Source of the DNA: Rhodocytophaga rosea
Lineage (GTDB): Bacteria > Bacteroidota > Bacteroidia > Cytophagales > 172606-1
NCBI RefSeq assembly: GCF_010119975.1
Contig: NZ_CP048222.1
Coordinates: 6,920,501 to 6,984,500 of the forward strand
Direction: 5' to 3'
Length of the DNA stretch: 64,000 nucleotides
Shown here: piece by piece, positions 24,689 to 34,473 of the stretch
How positions within the stretch are numbered: the stretch's first letter is position 1
How the letters are laid out: each line of letters begins with the position of its first letter
Made by a program: the position numbers and the translations under genes
The notes under the pieces: model-generated
The model's input: only the letters and a program-made list of their open reading frames with translations
Told to the model about the DNA's origin: nothing
Database searches by the model: none

Positions 24689-26878
24689 TTACTGCTTAAG
24701 CACTTTTGTTACCTGCCTGGTACCCTCTTCTGAAGTAATGATGATAAAATAGATGCCGGTTTTTAAAATTCTACCGGCTAGCTCTATGGTATACTCACTG
24801 CTAGGGGTAGATGTCTGTGTATGGAAATAGATATTGCCCAGGGCATCTTGTAGGCTGACTGTAGTTTTTCCTTTCCCGGTGGGCAACCATTGAATGGAAA
24901 TCTTATCCGAAAATGGATTGGGAAATACATGCAAGCTGGCTGTTTGACTAACAAGCTGCTGTGCGGGCTGGACTGACGGGGTAAAATGCACAATCCGGGC
25001 ATAATTAATTTTTGTATTTTTTCCACCATCGGCATCAATCGTGAGCAGTCCATCGGTTACTTCAACAGTGAGGGTGGCCTGTTTAAAACGTGTAAGGCTT
25101 CCGCTTTTTCCCTGGGGAACAAAGCTGCTGATAGCCCTCTTTCCTTCTACCCGGATGGAATGAACTTCCGGATCAGTACCAGTATAATTGGTGCCATCAC
25201 CAACCGAGACACTCACCTGGTAATGTCCGTTTTCTACGGCAAGCTCCCAGTACGATTCAATGGGAATACCCCTGAAGTTAGGCACGTCATTTCCCTGCAT
25301 ATGCATCAGTGTAGCCAACAGAATATCTTCCGGAGCCGGACGCAAGCGGCCATTGCCTGGAAAGGGACCGCCTATACTCAGGTCTATTGGAGTACCAGTA
25401 CTTCTGTTTTTCCAGCCATATGTGTATTTTTTTTCGCCGGGCGAAGCTGATTTTTCTCCAAAAGGTAAGCCGTAGTCTTTTTCCCATCCCTGCGGAATCC
25501 TGGTATTTTTATTTTGAAAGTTAACTTGCAGCACAGGAGAGAAGATGCCATCAGCCACGGTTTTGACAAGCCAGAAATCAAAGCTGCCTTTGCTATCCTG
25601 AGTTTTGTCGCCACTACTCCCGGAATTGGAATAACCAGCCAGCAGGTATTCTCCTTTGCTGGTTTGTGCCACCGTTTTGAGTACGTCTTGCCCATTGCCT
25701 CCCAGATCCTTATCCCAGAGTATATGGCCATCTTTGTCTATTTTTATGATCCAGTAGTCCGATTCCCCTTCACTATCCTGCGTTTTATCGCCGCTTCTAT
25801 CTGAAGTTGAACTCCCAGCCAGTAGATAATTCCCTTCGAGGGTTTCGGTAGCCCAGCCAAAATCATCATTGCCTGCACCTCCATAGCGTTTATCCCAGAG
25901 TTTATTGCCACTTTTATCAAGCTTCAACACCCAGTAATCCCATCCTCCCCAGCTTTCCTGCGATTTGTCGCCACCACTACCGGAATCAGAAATGCCGGAT
26001 ATAAGATAATTTCCTTCACTGGTTGAAATAACAGAACCCGGAAATTCAGAATGGATGCCTCCATAGGTTTTGTCCCATAGCTTATTTCCAGTCTCATCTA
26101 TTTTTACGAGCCAGTAATCCCAGCTACCCTGGCTGGGCTGCGACTTATCTGCACCTATTCCTGAAAATGAGGTACCCACCAGTAAAAACCCACCATCCGG
26201 AGCGTAAATGATATTGCTCAAAAAATCAGCTTCGTTTCCACCATAGCGTTTATCCCAAAGCTTATTTCCATTCTTATCTATGCTCACTACCCAGTAATCT
26301 TCCTGACCCAGGCTGTTTTCACTTTTATCTCCACTTATATCTGAAAAAGAATTTCCTGCCAGCAAATAGCCGCCATCGGGCGTTTCTATGGCCGACCGAA
26401 GAATATCCCCACCTTCGCCGCCATAGGTCTTTTCCCATAGCAGGTTGCCCTGGCTGTCTATTTTTACCACCCAGAAATCTTCTTCCCCTATGTTATCCCC
26501 TGATTTATCGCCGCCTTTTCCTGAAGAAGAATAGCCTAACAGCAAATATCCTTCATCCTGGGTTTGAAGCGCTGCATACAACACATCACTGCCGGTTCCA
26601 CCATAACGCCGGTCCCATATTTTATTACCAGTACTATCTGTTTTCACAATCCAGTAATCGAAGGAACCCCTGCGGTCCTGCGTTTTATCGCCGCTGATGA
26701 TTGAATTAGAGATACCGCCCAGCAGAAATCCTTCATCTCGGGTGGCAACAAGGGTATGCAACTGATCAATATTATTTCCACCAAAGGTTTTATCCCATCT
26801 TTTTTCAGGCGTTTGTGCCTGGCTGCTGAGATGAATAAAGAAGAGAAGCAATACATGAGAGTAAAATAGTTTGTACAT
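24689..26878 (-). CDS. T9SS-secreted seven-repeat protein with malectin-like domain
   Basis: A 729-residue secreted protein. A signal peptide (LFYSHVLLLFFIHLSSQA) is followed by seven tandem repeats of 60 residues (about 26-445), each beginning WDKRYGG or a variant, carrying a GG-x-LL-x-G core and ending DYWLVKID-x-x-GN. Seven such repeats would suit a seven-bladed beta-propeller. A malectin-like domain follows (about 455-630; WELAVENGHYQVSVSVGDG; NYTGTDPEVHSIRVEG; KINYARIVHF). The C-terminus is a type A T9SS sorting domain (HVFPNPFSDKISIQW to GIYFIIITSEEGTRQVTKVL). It is probably exported through the T9SS and attached to the surface, binding carbohydrate. Confidence 0.9.
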   Translation of the reverse strand: MYKLFYSHVLLLFFIHLSSQAQTPEKRWDKTFGGNNIDQLHTLVATRDEGFLLGGISNSIISGDKTQDRRGSFDYWIVKTDSTGNKIWDRRYGGTGSDVLYAALQTQDEGYLLLGYSSSGKGGDKSGDNIGEEDFWVVKIDSQGNLLWEKTYGGEGGDILRSAIETPDGGYLLAGNSFSDISGDKSENSLGQEDYWVVSIDKNGNKLWDKRYGGNEADFLSNIIYAPDGGFLLVGTSFSGIGADKSQPSQGSWDYWLVKIDETGNKLWDKTYGGIHSEFPGSVISTSEGNYLISGISDSGSGGDKSQESWGGWDYWVLKLDKSGNKLWDKRYGGAGNDDFGWATETLEGNYLLAGSSTSDRSGDKTQDSEGESDYWIIKIDKDGHILWDKDLGGNGQDVLKTVAQTSKGEYLLAGYSNSGSSGDKTQDSKGSFDFWLVKTVADGIFSPVLQVNFQNKNTRIPQGWEKDYGLPFGEKSASPGEKKYTYGWKNRSTGTPIDLSIGGPFPGNGRLRPAPEDILLATLMHMQGNDVPNFRGIPIESYWELAVENGHYQVSVSVGDGTNYTGTDPEVHSIRVEGKRAISSFVPQGKSGSLTRFKQATLTVEVTDGLLTIDADGGKNTKINYARIVHFTPSVQPAQQLVSQTASLHVFPNPFSDKISIQWLPTGKGKTTVSLQDALGNIYFHTQTSTPSSEYTIELAGRILKTGIYFIIITSEEGTRQVTKVLKQ

Positions 26879-27250
26879 AATTTAGGCCGGTTTGAGGTAT
26901 ATAAAGAGTAGTACGTATTCTTTCAACTATTGATAAATCACAGGACTTGCCCTGGTACTTATTCCTGCATACACTGCCAGTATTGAAAAGGAACAGGAAA
27001 TAGTGTTACAGAACTTTATTATTGAATTTATTTTTCCGGCACTGACAAGCAGTACCTATGGTGAGCTTGTATCCATACGATTGTAACCCTGGTTCGGATT
27101 TATAGGCCATAAGAATTTTGAGCTGTTTTTATGTTAAATTTTTGTTATGTCCTCATGATATAGATTTGGTGAAGAGGAAGATGGGGACAGAGATAAAAAT
27201 CCTGAATTTGGGTGATTGTGTGACGCCGGAAAAGCTGATAGATTTGTAGC
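26879..27250. other. 372-bp intergenic region without a recognised gene
   Basis: This AT-rich stretch upstream of the T9SS gene presumably holds its minus-strand promoter. I see no coding frame, repeat array or stable hairpin in it. Confidence 0.5.
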
Positions 27251-27436
27251 ATGGAAACAATGAATAATCATAACCAGATCTGTACCTATTCCATAGAAAA
27301 CTTAACTGTTCCCCAAACAGACGCTGAATGGAGTGAAGGAGAACTGGAGCAAAAAGCCCAATTCCTGATCGCCCGTTGTTACCAGATCCTGTCGGATATA
27401 AAGGAAAAACGGGACAGAATGAAGCTGAATTCCTGA
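27251..27436 (+). CDS. Small acidic hypothetical protein
   Basis: A 61-residue soluble protein (METMNNHNQICTYSIEN) with an acidic middle and a helical C-terminus (ELEQKAQFLIARCYQILSD, then IKEKRDRMKLNS). No family is recognised. A possible second Met start is three codons in. The amphipathic C-terminal helix is protein-like, which is why I keep the call despite its size. It is isolated on the plus strand. Confidence 0.45.
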   Translation: METMNNHNQICTYSIENLTVPQTDAEWSEGELEQKAQFLIARCYQILSDIKEKRDRMKLNS

Positions 27437-27829
27437 TCATTTAGTATGTTTTATAGCCATAAGCAACCATTGCTGCTATTATGGGAGTTGTCCAACCAAT
27501 TTTTTAATGCCCTTATTGTTATTCTCTGCAAACGCTTTATACTCCTGGAAAGCAATCAGCGTATCCAGCTACTATTAGATTTCCTTTCAATCTTTCAACA
27601 TTATATTTAAAATTTTGCCTGGTTTTACAACCTGGAACTTCATTCTTCAGTATGAGGGGTGATGAGCAGCAAATTATTCTGCGGACATAGGAAAATTAAA
27701 CAGGTGTAATCTTTTACATGTTATAACATGCACATCTGGTCTAGTCAATTCCAGCAACTTATCATCGACAGCTCTTTTTACATCTTGCAGAGAGGATAAG
27801 CCCCTATACCATGAAAAGCCTCAACCAGT
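27437..27829. other. 393-bp intergenic region with a possible gene remnant
   Basis: On the minus strand 27479-27568 reads LDTLIAFQEYKAFAENNNKG then IKKLVGQLP and a stop, preceded by an in-frame TAG. This is protein-like but only 29 residues long, so it may be the tail of a decayed gene or chance. Nothing else is recognised in the interval. Confidence 0.3.
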
Positions 27830-28918
27830 ATGAAATTATTTAGTTGTGCCCATTGCGGACAATTAGTATACTTTGAAAATAACCGTTGCGAACAATGCCA
27901 GCATCCGCTGGGATTTCTCACTTCCACCCTCCAGCTTGAAGCACTGGTGGCACAGGACATTCATTCCTTTACATTATATAACCAGGAAACAGCCAGGACA
28001 ACCGGGAATCAGTTATATGCCTATTGTGATAATTACCAGTATGGCATATGTAACTGGCTGGTCGAAAAAAATGGTGATAGCAAGTATTGTGAAGCATGCC
28101 AGCTCAACCACACCATTCCGGATTTGAGGAAACCAGAATATTTGCAACGCTGGCAGGTACTGGAAGTAGCCAAACACCGGCTGGTGTATACCTTGCTTCG
28201 AATGAAGCTTCCGGTGATAAGCAGGCGTAGGAATAAAGAAAAAGGACTTTTTTTTGATTTTCTGGCCGACGCATCAGGTGGAAATGCACCCAGGGTGCTT
28301 ACCGGACATATCAATGGGGTGATTACCATTAATATCGCTGAAGCTGACGACATCGAGCGGGAAATGGCCCGCAAAGCCATGGAAGAACCTTACCGTACGG
28401 TATTAGGTCATTTCAGGCACGAAATTGCTCATTATTACTGGGATCTGCTCATTCGAGATTCTGCTCACCTGGAAGGTTTCCGGCAACTATTCGGCGATGA
28501 ACGCAGAAATTATGGAGAGGCATTACAGGTACATTACCATCAAAGGCCGCTTACTGGCTGGCAGCAGCAATACATTAGCTCGTATGCCAGAGCTCATCCC
28601 TGGGAAGACTGGGCAGAAACTTTTGCCCATTACCTGCATATTATGGATACCCTGGAAACAGCCTATGCTTTTGGATTAAGTGTCCGCCCGACTGTATTGG
28701 AGAAAAAAGCAGACCTGAGTATAAAGGTCAGGGTAGATCCTTTTGAGTTGAGGGATTTCAACCAGGTGATGAGTATGTGGCTCCCCATTTGTTTTGCCAT
28801 GAACAGCCTTAACCGCAGTATGGGACTGAAAGATTCCTATCCGTTTATTATTCCGCCGAAAGTTGTTCAAAAACTCAGTTATATTCACCTGCTGTGCTTT
28901 ACTTTCAGGAGTTCATAA
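27830..28918 (+). CDS. Putative zinc-binding metallopeptidase
   Basis: A 362-residue cytosolic protein. The N-terminus is a zinc ribbon (CAHCGQLVYFENNRCEQCQ) and a second cysteine set (CDNYQYGICNW, then CEACQLNHTIPDLRKPEYLQ). The catalytic motif HFRHEIAHYYWDLLI (HExxH) lies near residue 207. A downstream Glu/His set in WEDWAETFAHYLHIMDTLE supplies the third ligand. This is the Peptidase_Mx-type layout (putative zinc-binding metallopeptidase family). The substrate is unknown. It is convergent with the GT2 gene, with only 24 bp between the stops. Confidence 0.88.
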   Translation: MKLFSCAHCGQLVYFENNRCEQCQHPLGFLTSTLQLEALVAQDIHSFTLYNQETARTTGNQLYAYCDNYQYGICNWLVEKNGDSKYCEACQLNHTIPDLRKPEYLQRWQVLEVAKHRLVYTLLRMKLPVISRRRNKEKGLFFDFLADASGGNAPRVLTGHINGVITINIAEADDIEREMARKAMEEPYRTVLGHFRHEIAHYYWDLLIRDSAHLEGFRQLFGDERRNYGEALQVHYHQRPLTGWQQQYISSYARAHPWEDWAETFAHYLHIMDTLETAYAFGLSVRPTVLEKKADLSIKVRVDPFELRDFNQVMSMWLPICFAMNSLNRSMGLKDSYPFIIPPKVVQKLSYIHLLCFTFRSS

Positions 28919-28942
28919 GGATATGTATTGCCCTGTAATTGC

Positions 28943-30115
28943 TTAAGAACGCCTGGCTTTTTCCCAGATGCCGGTTTGTTTGCTGCCCAGATAGTGAATA
29001 AAACCGAGGTATACGGTATAATTCATAAAACTGAAGTAGAAAGGCACAAATAGGGCCTTCACATGGAATTTCCGTCTTTCCAGCAGATAGCCGGTCAAAG
29101 CCAGAAGGTAAAATACACATTGCAGAATGAACAAAGCCTCATACCATCTGCTCAGGGGCATTAAAAGTGCATTGGTGATAAAAATAACAGGAATGCATAA
29201 GGGTGCCACTGTCCAGCGGAACACCCGGTGTGAAATATATTGAAAACTCAACAATCCATACCGGAAAGGGTTAAGCAAGTGTTTCAGGCGGACAATGGAT
29301 TGGAAACCCCCGGTACAGATTCTTACTTTGCGTTTCATTTCTTCCTGGATTGAAAAAGAGGGCTTTTCCATCGCATAGGCATCTGGTTCGTATACCACCT
29401 GATAGCCCTGGGCTGCAATCCGTAAGGAAATAATAAAATCATCCAGCAGGGTATCTTTTTCTACGGGCTGATATAAATGCGTACGCATAGAAAATAATTC
29501 ACCAGCCGCGCCTACCACCGAATAGAGTTCAGAATCGAGCTTTTTCAGCAGTGATTCATATTGCCAGTAAATGCCTTCTCCAGCTCCGGCTGCTTCCTCT
29601 TTGTCTGCATTTAAGATCCGTTTTTCGCCGGCTACTGCTCCTACTTTCGGATCACTATAGTGCTTTACCAGATGTAAGAGGGCATCTTGGTTGAGTAAGG
29701 TATTGGCATCAGTAAAAACGACAATAGGAGTATTGATTTGCTGCATAGCCAGATTGATGGCTTCAATTTTTCCTTTCCGTTCGCTGCCCCCTAATACTGT
29801 TACCTGTGGGTATTGCGCCAGGTATTCCGTTGTTCCATCAGTAGAACCTTCAGTTACAAACAAAAATGTAAGTTTTCCGGCCGGATAATTCAGTGCCAGT
29901 GAATTTTGTATTTTCTGCTCAATACAGGATCGTTCGTTATAGGCAGGAACAATTAACGTTACTTCTGGCAGGGTATGAGATGAAAGAGGCTTGTGTGGAA
30001 AAATCTTTCTTTTTAAGATCACCAGCCCATATAGCACCATCCCATATCCTATATAAGAATAGAACAAGAGGAAGAGGGAAAGCCAGAATAAAAGTTGCAG
30101 GTAAAAATATTCCAT
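28943..30115 (-). CDS. Glycosyltransferase family 2, membrane-bound
   Basis: A 390-residue inverting GT2. An N-terminal membrane segment (LLFWLSLFLLFYSYIGYGMV) precedes the GT-A domain: VTLIVPAYNERSCIEQKI, FLFVTEGSTDGT, the metal-binding VVFTDANTLLNQD, the acceptor-side LLDDFIISLRIAAQGYQ and the KRKVRICTGG region. Two to three C-terminal membrane segments follow (APLCIPVIFITNALLM; LFILQCVFYLLALTGYL). Proteins of this shape make or extend surface polysaccharide or lipid-linked glycans. It is divergent from the GT4 gene, with 268 bp between the starts. Confidence 0.9.
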   Translation of the reverse strand: MEYFYLQLLFWLSLFLLFYSYIGYGMVLYGLVILKRKIFPHKPLSSHTLPEVTLIVPAYNERSCIEQKIQNSLALNYPAGKLTFLFVTEGSTDGTTEYLAQYPQVTVLGGSERKGKIEAINLAMQQINTPIVVFTDANTLLNQDALLHLVKHYSDPKVGAVAGEKRILNADKEEAAGAGEGIYWQYESLLKKLDSELYSVVGAAGELFSMRTHLYQPVEKDTLLDDFIISLRIAAQGYQVVYEPDAYAMEKPSFSIQEEMKRKVRICTGGFQSIVRLKHLLNPFRYGLLSFQYISHRVFRWTVAPLCIPVIFITNALLMPLSRWYEALFILQCVFYLLALTGYLLERRKFHVKALFVPFYFSFMNYTVYLGFIHYLGSKQTGIWEKARRS

Positions 30116-30383
30116 ACAAAAACTTTCAATCGTTTTTCATTTTAAACTGAAAGGACTTTAAACTTACTTATATGGGTAATCAAATAGAATTTACTGTTGT
30201 AAAATACAAAATTTATATTGTATGTTTCAATTCATTCTGAGAAGGTTAACTCGCTTGTCGTAAATATAGACTTAAACCTTACCTGTATGTTTGGAGAAGG
30301 TTCTTATTAGAAAGATTTGGGATAGCATGATTTACTAAAAACGGTGAGAGAACATTCAGAAAAGTAAAGTTCAGGATATAAAA

Positions 30384-31508
30384 ATGCATAATAAGCGCAT
30401 TAAAATATTACATACCATCAGGCAAGGCTCTTTCGGAGGAGGCGAAACCTATCTGTACAATCTGGTGACCAGGCTGGATAAGCAAGTGTTTGAACCACTG
30501 GTATTATCGTTTACGGAAGGTGCTATGGTAGACAAACTCAGGCAGGCAGGCATCCGTACGTTTGTGATTCCTACCCTTAAACCGTTTAATATATTTATAT
30601 ACCGGCAAGTGCTACAATTGCTGAAAAATGAGCAGATTGACCTGGTACATATGCATGGCACCAGGGCAGCGACTAATACACTGATTCCGGCTTTATGGAA
30701 CGGTACAAAAACGATATATACGGTGCATGGATGGTCTTTTCATACTGGCAATAAACCACTTATTACCAGGGGCAGAATAATGGCTGAACGGTTTATTACT
30801 TCTCAAACCAGCCAGGTAGTGTGTGGTTCTCAGGCTGACCTGCAACAGGGCTTACAGTATTGTCCCGGAGGTAAATATACCTTGTTCTACAACAGCATTG
30901 ACACTCATTATTTCGATCCGGCTTTGCCAGTAACAGACCTCTGCCGGGAGTTCGGGTTTACACAAACAGATGTAGTAATTACGTTTATGGCCAGACTTAC
31001 TGCCCAGAAAGATCCGCTTACTTTTATCAAGGCGATTCCCAGGGTGAAGAACCAGTTTCCGCAGGCAAAATTCCTGATGATTGGAGAGGGTGAACTAAAG
31101 AATGAGTGTATTCAACTTGCGCAGATATTAGCTGTCAGTGATGTGCTTACTTTTTCTGAATTCCGGAGTGACGTAAAGAAAATATTGCAGCTTACAGATG
31201 TATTTGTGCTTCCTTCGCTCTGGGAAGTGATTCCATTAGGTTTACTGGAGGCGATGTCTATGGAGAAAGCTTGTATTGCTACCGCTATTTCCGGGACAAC
31301 AGAAGCTATAACAGATGGCGAAAATGGGTTGTTGATAGATATTCAGTCACCAGACCAACTGGCTGACAAGATGATACAACTACTATCTGATGAGTTATTG
31401 CGAAGGAATCTTGGAAAAAATGCCCGGGTGAAAGTTATTCGTCAGTTCGATATCCGGACACTTGTTGAAAAGAATAAGGAGTTGTATCTGCAATTAGCTA
31501 CACCATAA
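30384..31508 (+). CDS. Glycosyltransferase family 4
   Basis: A 374-residue retaining GT-B glycosyltransferase without a membrane segment. The N-terminal domain opens with ILHTIRQGSFGGGETYLYNL and has LVHMHGTRAATNTLIPAL and TIYTVHGWSFHTGNKP. The C-terminal nucleotide-sugar domain has ITFMARLTAQKDPLTFIKAI, FLMIGEGELKNECIQLA and the EX7E region LWEVIPLGLLEAMSMEKACI. It probably adds a sugar to a cell-surface glycan at the inner face of the membrane, working alongside the divergent GT2. The acceptor is unknown. Confidence 0.9.
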   Translation: MHNKRIKILHTIRQGSFGGGETYLYNLVTRLDKQVFEPLVLSFTEGAMVDKLRQAGIRTFVIPTLKPFNIFIYRQVLQLLKNEQIDLVHMHGTRAATNTLIPALWNGTKTIYTVHGWSFHTGNKPLITRGRIMAERFITSQTSQVVCGSQADLQQGLQYCPGGKYTLFYNSIDTHYFDPALPVTDLCREFGFTQTDVVITFMARLTAQKDPLTFIKAIPRVKNQFPQAKFLMIGEGELKNECIQLAQILAVSDVLTFSEFRSDVKKILQLTDVFVLPSLWEVIPLGLLEAMSMEKACIATAISGTTEAITDGENGLLIDIQSPDQLADKMIQLLSDELLRRNLGKNARVKVIRQFDIRTLVEKNKELYLQLATP

Positions 31509-31690
31509 ATAGTTGCCTACGTTAGGAATAGAAATAATACATTTATTATTTACAGTCATAATAAATCACTATAAGCTGGAGGGTGGAGCGTAAAGTAATT
31601 AAGTGAGCAAATAGAGTTGTTAAGAGGATAATATCGTTAAATATTTTTACATTAGCCATAACACAAAGTAAAATTGAATTCTATTTCAGT

Positions 31691-31964
31691 ATGTACTGGA
31701 TACCATTTGTTTCTAAAATTTATCTTTCTTCTGCTTCACTGGCTGATATTTACGATGCTCTTTTGGAAAAAACCTGTGAGAACAAGTATCATATACAAAA
31801 AGACTCCTTTAAAAAATTTACCGGTTCCGTATATAGCAGAACCCAGCATAAGTATTTTGCCTTTTGTTATGGTATTGTTTTTTATTGTAATAGCCTATGG
31901 ATTAGTTATGCTTGTATTTAATATTGAGGTGGGTAAGTTTGATAACTTTTTTGATAAAATATAA
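31691..31964 (+). pseudogene. Hypothetical small membrane protein gene, probably frameshifted
   Basis: One frame from ATG 31691 (MYWIPFVSKIYLSSASLADI to KKFTGSVYS) looks like a soluble domain. Near 31840-31860 the coding character moves to the frame one base on, which reads ILPFVMVLFFIVIAYGLVML and ends at 31964 with FDNFFDKI. Joined, they give a small soluble domain plus one membrane segment. The exact shift position is not obvious. The family is not recognised. Confidence 0.35.
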
Positions 31965-32007
31965 ATACTGCATATTCTTCATTTGTATACTCAGCTCACT
32001 CATTCAC

Positions 32008-33590
32008 TTACTCCCAATTCTTCAGGCTTTCTTCATAATACCTCACTAATGCTTGCGTGTCTAAAGTATTGATATCTGTCGGGCGTTCTTCGGTATCTTT
32101 ATCAAATATAAACAAGGCCGGAACTACCTGGGGCGTAAGAAAACGCAGAAAAGGTAAACGATTACCGGAAAACAGCCGATTGTTTATTTGGCGTTGCATA
32201 TCGGGGGGAGAGAAGGTGGGGAAGAGCTTAGTGGTAGATTGCTGGCAAGCACAAATCCCCATTGTCCGAAGGAAGGCACATAGGAAGTATAGGGCAGTAC
32301 TCCGGGAAATACTTCTTCCAGCGTATGCGCAATACACCAGAAAGCTTCCGGAGCAAAATAAGGGGAAGTAGCCTGAGTTACCACTATGCCATCAGCAGAT
32401 ACTCTTTTCTGCAACATCCGGTAAAATTCCCTGGAATACAGTTTGCCCAGTCCGGTATCGTTGGGGTCGGGCAAGTCAATAATCACCACAGAATAGAGTT
32501 CAGAAGAACGTTCTACAAAATTAAAGGCATCTTCATTGTAAATCTTCACTTTGGTATTACGCAGCGAAGCGCTGTTCAACTTCCGGAATACCGGATTTTC
32601 TGTCGCCAGCATGGTCATTTCAGGATCAAGGTCTACCAGATCAATCTGGGCTGCATCCGGGTATTTAAGTATTTCCCGTACCGCTAGTCCGTCACCGCCG
32701 CCAAGTACCAGGATTTTTTGATGGTTTCTGGCCAGAGCCATCGGAATATGCACCAGAGGTTCGTGGTAGCGGTATTCATCTACGGTAGAAAACTGCAAAT
32801 TTCCATTGATATACAGGCGGTAATCCTCATTCCATTTGGTTACCACAATGCGCTGATAAGCTGATTGCTCGGTGAGAATAATTTCATCCTGGTAGACAAA
32901 CTGTTCAAAAAAATCAGCCAGCCGGAAAGAATACACAAATCCGCCAGTTAACACTACTGCTAAGGCAATGGAAATTTCCATTTGTTTCCGGCCTTGCCTT
33001 AATTGCTGCCGGAACACATGGGTATTAAATGCCGCCACACTCAAATTCAGAATGCCGATCAAAAAAGAGGTTCGCATGGTGCCTAGGTAAGGGAGAAGCA
33101 CCAGCGGAAAAATAATAGAAGCCAGCAATGCGCCGATGTAATCGAAAGAAAGCACCTGAGCTACCGTATCTTTCAGGCTTGTATACCCCCTCACAATTCT
33201 GGTGACCAGAGGAATTTCCAGCCCGATGAGGGTGCCTAATATGCTGATGAGCATAAAAGCAACCAGGTAATAATTTTCGGTAAGGGAATAGCTAAAATAC
33301 AGAATACAAGCCGAACTACCTCCAATAAACCCCAGCAGGATTTCAATCGTGATAAAATGATCGAGCAGATGCGTATTAAAATATTTTGACAAATACGAAC
33401 CAACCCCCATAAAGGACATAAACAGGCCGATAGTAAGGGAGAATTGCAAAATGCTGCTGCCCAGAAAATAGGTGGAAATGCTGCTGATAAGCAGTTCGTA
33501 CAAAATACCACAGGTAGCAATAATAAATACAGAAACCAGCAGTACAGCAAGCCCCGATGGTGGGTAATCAGGTGTTTCTTCGGAAGACAA
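32008..33590 (-). pseudogene. Membrane-fused aminopropyltransferase (spermidine-synthase-like), frameshifted near C-terminus
   Basis: The N-terminal part (about residues 12-215) has about six or seven membrane segments (VLLVSVFIIATCGILYELLI; LTIGLFMSFMGVGSYLSKYF; FVYSFRLADFFE after the last). The C-terminal half is a SpeE-like Rossmann methyltransferase-fold domain: YQRIVVTKWNEDYRLYINGN, ILVLGGGDGLAVREILKY, LVDLDPEMTMLA, VVIIDLPDPNDTGLGKLYS. The frame stops at 32184 after a run of six C (plus-strand G6 at 32203-32208). In the adjacent frame the expected family ending follows (LRFLTPQVVPALFIFDKDTE; ALVRYYEESLKNWE) to a stop at 32008. One missing base in the homopolymer would restore a protein of about 527 residues. 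Confidence 0.75.
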
Positions 33591-33620
33591 ATGGATTCAA
33601 TTAAAGGTTAATGATCAAGT

Positions 33621-33745
33621 GGTCAATGGTCATTTGTCAGCGGTAATTTGATAGTAGATAACTACTTAAATGAATAATATTCCACGGTGGAATACATTCA
33701 GAATCTTTCAATGAAAGGATTTTTTGACTAATGACCAGTAATTGA
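33621..33745. repeat. Inverted GGTCAATGGTCAT / ACTAATGACCAG pair plus small palindrome
   Basis: The left arm (33621-33640) contains GGTCAATGGTCATTTGTCAG, the right arm (33726-33745) GACTAATGACCAGTAATTGA. Between them lies the palindrome ATTCCACGGTGGAAT (33679-33693). The pair occupies the gap between the DUF350 and aminopropyltransferase genes. The GGTCATT words match the pair around 7676-8253. Confidence 0.6.
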
Positions 33746-33746
33746 T

Positions 33747-33998
33747 TTAACTGGCAATAGCAGCTGCAATAATGATACAAATTCCCAGAATCATGGCAGA
33801 AGCTACCAGGGCAACGGCCATATTTTTTTCTTCGGCAATCTGCCTGGCCATATGTCCTGGAATCAGCCAGTCTACAATCTTAAAGCCAACCACACACATA
33901 ATAATGCCAATGGCAGAATATACCAGTGTGCCCACAAGGCCTCTTTCTATAGCAGGAATAATAGGAGCCACTTGCAGCAGGAGTGAGAGTAGATTCAT
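33747..33998 (-). CDS. DUF350 membrane protein
   Basis: An 83-residue protein with two membrane segments (about 21-42 GLVGTLVYSAIGIIMCVVGFK; about 58-82 AVALVASAMILGICIIIAAA) and the conserved KIVDWLIPGHMARQIAEEKN loop. This matches one DUF350/YjfL repeat unit. In other genomes DUF350 proteins neighbour aminopropyltransferases, DUF4178 proteins and PspA-like proteins. The same association is seen here with the gene downstream at 32008. Function unknown. Confidence 0.85.
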   Translation of the reverse strand: MNLLSLLLQVAPIIPAIERGLVGTLVYSAIGIIMCVVGFKIVDWLIPGHMARQIAEEKNMAVALVASAMILGICIIIAAAIAS

Positions 33999-34041
33999 GG
34001 AACAGATCTCTATGAGTTATTGGTTGTTCGTTATTAGTCGT

Positions 34042-34248
34042 TTATTTCCCATACCTGGGACCGCCTCCCCGGATGGTTCTGCCGGAAAAGTAACTCCGGC
34101 CAGTATTACCAGGTTGTTTACTGGTCTGGTCGATGATCTGCTTATTACTCAGGCTGGCAATTCCATATCCTCTGGTAGAGGCATAAAACGCTGTTGCCAC
34201 AATCAGCAGGACACCACAAATGAACAGAATCCGGGTAAATAGTTGCAT
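34042..34248 (-). CDS. Small hypothetical membrane-anchored protein
   Basis: A 68-residue protein with an N-terminal membrane anchor or signal (LFTRILFICGVLLIVATAFYA) and a Gly/Ser/Arg-rich polar tail (RSYFSGRTIRGGGPRYGK). It starts the minus-strand series small protein - DUF350 - aminopropyltransferase and ends 43 bp before DUF350. No family is recognised, but the position suggests it belongs to the same membrane complex. Confidence 0.6.
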   Translation of the reverse strand: MQLFTRILFICGVLLIVATAFYASTRGYGIASLSNKQIIDQTSKQPGNTGRSYFSGRTIRGGGPRYGK

Positions 34249-34304
34249 AGTCGGGAAATTAACGAAAGATTAAAAAATATAACTACTTGTGCAAATGCTG
34301 AAGT

Positions 34305-34425
34305 CTGGAAGTTGAAAGATAGAAGTTCAGCTAGATTTATGCGCAATAGTACTTCTGGTTTTTTTCAAAACTTATTATTTTATACTTCTGTATCTATCTT
34401 CTAGGCTATGTCCTCCAACTTCCAG
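34305..34425. repeat. Inverted CTGGAAGTTG... / ...CAACTTCCAG pair
   Basis: The left arm (34305-34326) reads CTGGAAGTTGAAAGATAGAA and the right arm (34384-34425) contains CTATCTTCTAGG and CCAACTTCCAG, the reverse-complement words. It fills the divergent gap between the small membrane protein and rnhB, the place where promoters for both should lie. Confidence 0.65.
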
Positions 34426-34473
34426 CTTACATACGCTATATTTGCCAACAGTTCATAAACTTGAGTATTCAAT

